A DNA stretch of 64,000 nt from NCBI GenBank assembly GCA_045645205.1, contig JAZRIJ010000043.1, forward strand, positions 1 through 64,000, in the 5' to 3' direction. Each line of letters opens with the position of its first letter. Position 1 is the stretch's first letter. Shown here piece after piece: positions 59,839 to 64,000 of the stretch. This DNA comes from RGIG1995 sp045645205. GTDB lineage: Bacteria > Bacillota > Clostridia > Oscillospirales > CAG-272. Made by a program: the position numbers and the translations under genes. Below the pieces are notes generated by a model that ran no database searches, had not been told where the DNA came from, and saw only the letters and a list, made by a program, of their open reading frames with translations.

Positions 59839-60663
59839 TTAACTGTCCAAAATTACCGATCCGACAGTTATATCGTGAGCATCCACCTCTCCCGACTGTT
59901 CAGGTGAAAATGTATCTATCATCAGTCCCGCAAACGTCAGTTTCATGTCGGTCTCGGTACTGTCTCCAAGATATATTCTGAATCTGTCTTGATAGTTTAC
60001 GTAAATATTATATCTTTTTGAGAGATCTATCACAGTCAACTGTTCCGCCATATAATGATCATTCAAGCTGTCAATAAAGTTTTGTATATAATCAAACACA
60101 AACTCTTTTTCAAATGAAAGATGCTCACCCACTATAGCCGAGCTTATCTCGGTCATAAGTATCAAAATTAATGGAGTTTCCTCAGTATCGGGTAAATTTT
60201 CTGTTCTCTCAAGAACACGAAGGGTATCGGAAAGCACAAAATACTCTCCGCATATCTCGGTATAGTACTTAGGTTGCTCCTCAGACACCTTAAAAGTAAG
60301 AGTTGACGGAAGTGTTCGTCTGATTACTACATCATTGATATAGGGATATTCTGTGGTTATAAAGCTTCTTGCCGACTTCTTATTAATAGCATAAAGATTC
60401 TGCCCCACCGATATACCGCTTACCTCAATTATCTGTTCCGCTGTATATCTGTTGTTCCCTTTGACCTCTATGGTCTCAATTTTCAGAAACAGCGCCATAC
60501 ATATCACTACGAAAATAAAACACAGTAAAATCGAGAGCAATATATAATTTATACGGCGGAATACCTTTTTATGCTTCTTTTTAGCCATCAACCGCTCAAA
60601 AGTATCACGGTTTACAAGCTCGGCATTAGATATATCCGGATCATTATATAAATCTCTGTCCAT
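59839..60663 (-). CDS. ftsQ: Cell division protein FtsQ/DivIB
   Basis: This 274-residue bitopic protein has a cytoplasmic N-terminus, one membrane helix (about residues 38-60) and a POTRA domain (IETIEVKGNNRYTAEQIIEVSGISVGQNLYAIN), followed by the beta domain. It links early and late divisome proteins. AAAAAGGAAC precedes ATG 60663. It follows murG by 13 bp. Confidence 0.88.
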   Translation of the reverse strand: MDRDLYNDPDISNAELVNRDTFERLMAKKKHKKVFRRINYILLSILLCFIFVVICMALFLKIETIEVKGNNRYTAEQIIEVSGISVGQNLYAINKKSARSFITTEYPYINDVVIRRTLPSTLTFKVSEEQPKYYTEICGEYFVLSDTLRVLERTENLPDTEETPLILILMTEISSAIVGEHLSFEKEFVFDYIQNFIDSLNDHYMAEQLTVIDLSKRYNIYVNYQDRFRIYLGDSTETDMKLTFAGLMIDTFSPEQSGEVDAHDITVGSVILDS

Positions 60664-60676
60664 ATCTTGTTCCTTT

Positions 60677-61783
60677 TTAATTTTTCTTTTCCACAAGCGC
60701 CTTTACGCCTTCGTAAATAAGCTTGTTTGTATTTTCAACGGCAAAGCCGCTTATATTCTTTTTCATTTCCCGAAGCCGCATATCGTCATAGATCAATGAC
60801 TGCACTGCATTTACCATTACGCCATCGGCAAGGTCCTTCTCTTCGAAAACTACAGCAGCATTTTTCTTTTCAAGCTCAACTGCATTTTTGTATTGGTGAT
60901 TGTCTGTAACATTTGGAGAAGGAATAAGTATACACGGTTTTTTCATCATTGCAAGCTCTGACAGAGTCATTGCCCCCGCTCTTGAAATAACAAGGTCTGC
61001 CGCCGCCATTTTTTTCGGCATATCGTATATATATTCCACAAGCTGCAAGTTTTTATAATCTTCAAGACCGTATTGCTTGAATGTAGCCAAGGCTGATTCT
61101 TTTTCAATTGCGCCGGATGCATGAATATGCAATATCTCGGGATGCTTGGAGGAGAAATCCCTCATGAGCTTAAGCATCTCGCCGTTTACCCTCATAGCGC
61201 CAAGGCTTCCGCCGTATGACAGTATAAGCTTCTTGTATCCGCGCTTTGTTTCAAAAACATCCTCGTTGTTCAAATCAAAACCGCTAATAAGTGGATTTCC
61301 CACCCTAACCGCCTTTTCGGGATATTTCAGCCTTTCTATTGTCGCCTCAAAATTAGTATACACTATATCCACATATTTTTCAAGCATCCTTACAGCAACA
61401 CCGGGAAGTGCGTTTGACTCGTGCAAAACAGTGGGTATACCAAGATCTGCCGCCGCCTTGACAACAGGCCAGCAAACATATCCTCCCGTTCCTATAACAA
61501 CATCAGGGTTAAATTTCTTTACTAATCTTTTGGCCTTAAAAACAGAGATTACGGCTAAATATGCAGTCTTTATATTTGAAAGAGAAAGACTGCGCTTCAG
61601 TCCCTGTATCTCTATATGATATACCTCATATCCAAACTTTGGAACAAGCTTATTTTCAATGCCCCTCCCCGTTCCAACGAACGCTATTACACTGTCTTTT
61701 TCATTTTCTCGAATAGTATTAGCAATGGCTATAGCAGGATTAACATGACCGCCCGTTCCGCCGCCCGTCATAAGTACTCTCAC
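60677..61783 (-). CDS. murG: UDP-GlcNAc:undecaprenyl-PP-MurNAc-pentapeptide transferase MurG
   Basis: This 368-residue glycosyltransferase makes lipid II from lipid I at the inner membrane face. It begins MTGGGTGGHVNPAIAIA (MurG N-terminal loop). Other features are HESNALPGVAVRML, SYGGSLGAMRVN and RAGAMTLSELAMMKKPCILIPSP (UDP-GlcNAc site). Confidence 0.95.
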   Translation of the reverse strand: MRVLMTGGGTGGHVNPAIAIANTIRENEKDSVIAFVGTGRGIENKLVPKFGYEVYHIEIQGLKRSLSLSNIKTAYLAVISVFKAKRLVKKFNPDVVIGTGGYVCWPVVKAAADLGIPTVLHESNALPGVAVRMLEKYVDIVYTNFEATIERLKYPEKAVRVGNPLISGFDLNNEDVFETKRGYKKLILSYGGSLGAMRVNGEMLKLMRDFSSKHPEILHIHASGAIEKESALATFKQYGLEDYKNLQLVEYIYDMPKKMAAADLVISRAGAMTLSELAMMKKPCILIPSPNVTDNHQYKNAVELEKKNAAVVFEEKDLADGVMVNAVQSLIYDDMRLREMKKNISGFAVENTNKLIYEGVKALVEKKN

Positions 61784-61825
61784 AAGAATGCCTCCTTTGG
61801 CATAAAAAAGTTATGTCGAAAAAAA

Positions 61826-63073
61826 TTATTTTTTCTGATATGAATATCTGGAAATAGAAAGCACAACGCCCATTTCAAGCAACAGCATTACAAGAGAAGA
61901 ACCTCCGTAGCTGAAAAAAGGAAGCGAAATACCTGTATTTGGAATGGTATTTGTTACAACGCACATATTGAGAACTGCCTGAATACCAACCTTTGATATT
62001 ATACCTACAACAACAAGCTTTGAAAATGTATCAGGAGCGTTCTGCGCTATAATAATGCCCCTCCATATAAATGCAATAAACAGGCTTATGGTTGCAACTG
62101 CTCCTACAAAACCTAATTCTTCGCAGATAATTGCAAATATAAAGTCGTTCTGCGGCTGAGATACAAACATATGCTTCTGCAGACTCTGACCGAGACCTAC
62201 GCCGAAAAATCCGCCTGACCCCACCGCATTAAGTCCCTGTATAGTCTGCCATGTTTCAGACTGACTTGAATAGTTTTCGGGATGAAGCCAAATATCAATT
62301 CTTCCCCTTGCATAAGGAACAAGCATAATAATGCCCAACAAAGCCGTACCGAATATACCTGCTGCACCAAACAGCCACCTAAGCTGACCGCCTGCAGAAA
62401 ATATAACGCAAGTACCGATAAGGAATAAAATTATTACACCCGAAAAGTGCTTTTCAAGAGCAACAAGCACACATATAAACAATACTATCAAGTAAGGAAG
62501 ACCAAGCCTTCTTGCAACAGGCTCAAGCTTAAATGTTTTTCTCGAAAGGTATTCCTCATTGTCCGAAAAATATTTGGCAAGCATTATAACTATACCGAAT
62601 TTCATCAGCTCCGATGGCTGAATACCAATAGAAGTACCGGGGATTAACAGCCAACGCTGCGCTTCACCCTCCGATTGACCTACTATAAGAACCGCGGCAA
62701 GCAATGCAACTATTGTCCAAAATGCCGCTGACGTAAATTTTTTTATAATTCTGTAATCAATAAAATATGCAACAAAAAGCATACCGCCGACACCCAAGGC
62801 AGAAAAGAATATCTGTCTTTCGATAAAGTAATAACTGTTACCTCTTGATGCCAAAGCATAAGCGTAGCTTGCGCTGAATACCATGACAGAACCAAAACAG
62901 ATAAGAACAATTACAAGAATAAGAAAGGTTCTGTCCATATCTCCCTTGATTCGCACTATATCATTGTCTTTGACTATGTCTCTTTTTATAACGGGCGCAG
63001 AACGCTTTACCATGTTGGTTTCGCGTTTTCTCACGCCTGTATTTTTTTTGTTTTGCTGAACATTTTTGTTCAT
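61826..63073 (-). CDS. ftsW: Peptidoglycan glycosyltransferase FtsW
   Basis: This 415-residue SEDS-family polymerase has ten hydrophobic segments. FSASYAYALASRGNSYYFIERQ, GGQLRWLFG, DFIFAIICEELGFVG, and IPNTGISLPFFSYGGSSL (near the C-terminus) are diagnostic. The N-terminus has a basic cytoplasmic extension (about 40 residues) before the first helix. It polymerises lipid II during division. Confidence 0.94.
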   Translation of the reverse strand: MNKNVQQNKKNTGVRKRETNMVKRSAPVIKRDIVKDNDIVRIKGDMDRTFLILVIVLICFGSVMVFSASYAYALASRGNSYYFIERQIFFSALGVGGMLFVAYFIDYRIIKKFTSAAFWTIVALLAAVLIVGQSEGEAQRWLLIPGTSIGIQPSELMKFGIVIMLAKYFSDNEEYLSRKTFKLEPVARRLGLPYLIVLFICVLVALEKHFSGVIILFLIGTCVIFSAGGQLRWLFGAAGIFGTALLGIIMLVPYARGRIDIWLHPENYSSQSETWQTIQGLNAVGSGGFFGVGLGQSLQKHMFVSQPQNDFIFAIICEELGFVGAVATISLFIAFIWRGIIIAQNAPDTFSKLVVVGIISKVGIQAVLNMCVVTNTIPNTGISLPFFSYGGSSLVMLLLEMGVVLSISRYSYQKK

Positions 63074-63074
63074 A

Positions 63075-64000
63075 TTACATCATACCCCAATATGCAATTA
63101 CACAGAAAATAAGAGTTACAAGGCTGAAAACACCCACTATTTTCAATTCGCTCCAACCGCTCTTTTCAAAATGATGATGAATGGGACTCATTTTAAAAAT
63201 TCTCTTTCCTGTAAGCTTAAATGATGCGACCTGAAGCATAACCGACAAAGTTTCTGCTATATACACTATCCCCGCAAGAACTATAATAAGAGGCTGATCT
63301 GCAAGAAATGCAAGTCCGACGACTGTGCCGCCGAGGAAAAGCGAACCTGTATCTCCCATAAACACTCTTGCCGGATAAAAATTGTAGACCAAAAATCCTA
63401 CACAGCACCCTGCTGTAATACCGGACATAATAACCGTGTCGCCGATACCGAAAGCAAATGCCGAAACAGCAAAAAATGCTCCGACTACAGCCGTTATACT
63501 TGCCGCAAGACCATCGATACCGTCCGTAAGGTTAACACTGTTTACAATACCCGTAATAAGAACAAGCGCAAACAGATAATAAAAAACACCCAAATCCCAT
63601 TGAACATTAAAAAACGGAAATTTCAGAACCGTTGTAAGTCCACCCTTCCATACCATAAAGAAAAGGTACAAAGAAGCAGCAATAAGCTGAAGCAGATATT
63701 TGTTACCCGCAGTCAGCCCTTCGTTTTGTTTCTTAAAAAACTTTGCATAGTCATCAATAAAGCCTATTCCGCCGCAAAGAAGCGCAAAACCAAAAGTAAT
63801 GCACACACGCCATATATTTATATCATCCGTTTTTAGTGCCGCAAACACCGTTACCGCTATAAAAACTATAACAGCCGCTATAATAAAACCAAGACCGCCC
63901 ATTGTAGGTGTTCCCTCTTTTGATTTATGCCAACGGGGACCTATCTCAAGTATCTTCTGTTCCATCTTAACACTTTTAAGTATAGGAATAAGAATACGCT
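63075..64000 (-). CDS. mraY: Phospho-MurNAc-pentapeptide-transferase MraY, N-terminus beyond window
   Basis: This polytopic enzyme transfers phospho-MurNAc-pentapeptide to undecaprenyl phosphate to make lipid I. The reading frame stays open past ATG 63965 to the window edge: the next codons upstream read RILIPILKSVKM, the expected MraY sequence before GPRWHKSKEGTPTMGG. So the gene is truncated by the window, not starting at 63965. LTDGIDGLAA, VFMGDTGSLFLGG and the C-terminal MSPIHHHFEKSGWSE are catalytic motifs. Confidence 0.96.
   Translation of the reverse strand, partial: RILIPILKSVKMEQKILEIGPRWHKSKEGTPTMGGLGFIIAAVIVFIAVTVFAALKTDDINIWRVCITFGFALLCGGIGFIDDYAKFFKKQNEGLTAGNKYLLQLIAASLYLFFMVWKGGLTTVLKFPFFNVQWDLGVFYYLFALVLITGIVNSVNLTDGIDGLAASITAVVGAFFAVSAFAFGIGDTVIMSGITAGCCVGFLVYNFYPARVFMGDTGSLFLGGTVVGLAFLADQPLIIVLAGIVYIAETLSVMLQVASFKLTGKRIFKMSPIHHHFEKSGWSELKIVGVFSLVTLIFCVIAYWGMM

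Noticed and set aside
63075..63965. mraY as a complete gene starting at ATG 63965
   Set aside because: The frame continues upstream to the window edge with conserved MraY residues (RILIPILKSVKM), so the true start is outside.

Overview
The window is 64 kb of a low- to mid-GC bacterial chromosome from a Firmicute of class Clostridia, probably a gut anaerobe. Supporting signs are strong AGGAGG-type ribosome sites, many intrinsic terminators, the CtsR-McsA-McsB-ClpC stress operon, a YtvI-type sporulation membrane protein, a SpoIID-like protein, a cohesin/dockerin-type secreted protein, Na+-pumping decarboxylase subunits and fermentative citrate lyase. I cannot assign a genus. Almost all of it is core genome. 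The accessory material is small: an AP2/zinc-ribbon gene pair at the left edge, a repeat field around the tmRNA gene, an IS-end-like palindrome near 44.25 kb, and a regulator pair near 53.4-54.6 kb.

Layout. 1-1.2 kb: the C-terminus of a probable wall-anchored protein and two zinc-ribbon genes. 1.3-7.5 kb: an Mrp ATPase, a tyrosine phosphatase/kinase pair, an E2-acyltransferase-like protein, a cohesin/dockerin protein, smpB and an esterase. 7.7-8.05 kb: tmRNA. 8.3-13.1 kb: a Cys-rich small protein, OadB and a small membrane protein, then proB-proA-nth. 13.2-20.1 kb: zapA, DUF4321, maf, mreBCD, a class B PBP and a leucine-rich-repeat lipoprotein. 20.2-23.7 kb: recA-recX-rimO-pgsA. 23.9-27.6 kb: DUF1385, prmC, a PrsA-like foldase and rsgA. 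27.7-29.8 kb: ddl with a flavin reductase and a PH-domain protein. 30-34.6 kb: ctsR-mcsA-mcsB-clpC. 34.7-42.6 kb: citDEFXG followed by aconitase and isocitrate dehydrogenase. 42.9-46 kb: tRNA-Leu, a beta-lactamase-fold protein and an acyl-CoA synthetase. 46.2-50.1 kb: metF, a MetH activation-domain protein and a MetH-like methyltransferase. 50.2-53.2 kb: YtvI, ApbE, a Gx transporter and a NusG-II protein. 53.4-56.7 kb: an XRE regulator, a sigma4/alpha-CTD fusion and a TetR-ABC exporter. 56.7-64 kb: a SpoIID/peptidoglycan-binding pair and the division cluster mraY-ftsW-murG-ftsQ-ftsZ, with mraY running off the right edge.

How it fits together. Two shape and division blocks (zapA/mreBCD/PBP2 and mraY-ftsZ) flank housekeeping genes. 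citDEFXG next to aconitase and isocitrate dehydrogenase links citrate cleavage (or, speculatively, its reversal) to 2-oxoglutarate supply, and proBA draws on glutamate. The strongest regulatory observation is a shared palindrome, TTGTTGA-N4-TCAACAA. It overlaps the promoters of two genes 42 kb apart, an acyl-CoA synthetase (46.0 kb) and an E2-acyltransferase-like protein (4.0 kb), which suggests one unseen regulator controls both. The most unusual protein joins a sigma-70 region 4 helix-turn-helix to an RNA polymerase alpha C-terminal domain. No CRISPR array, intact IS, prophage or rRNA gene was seen.
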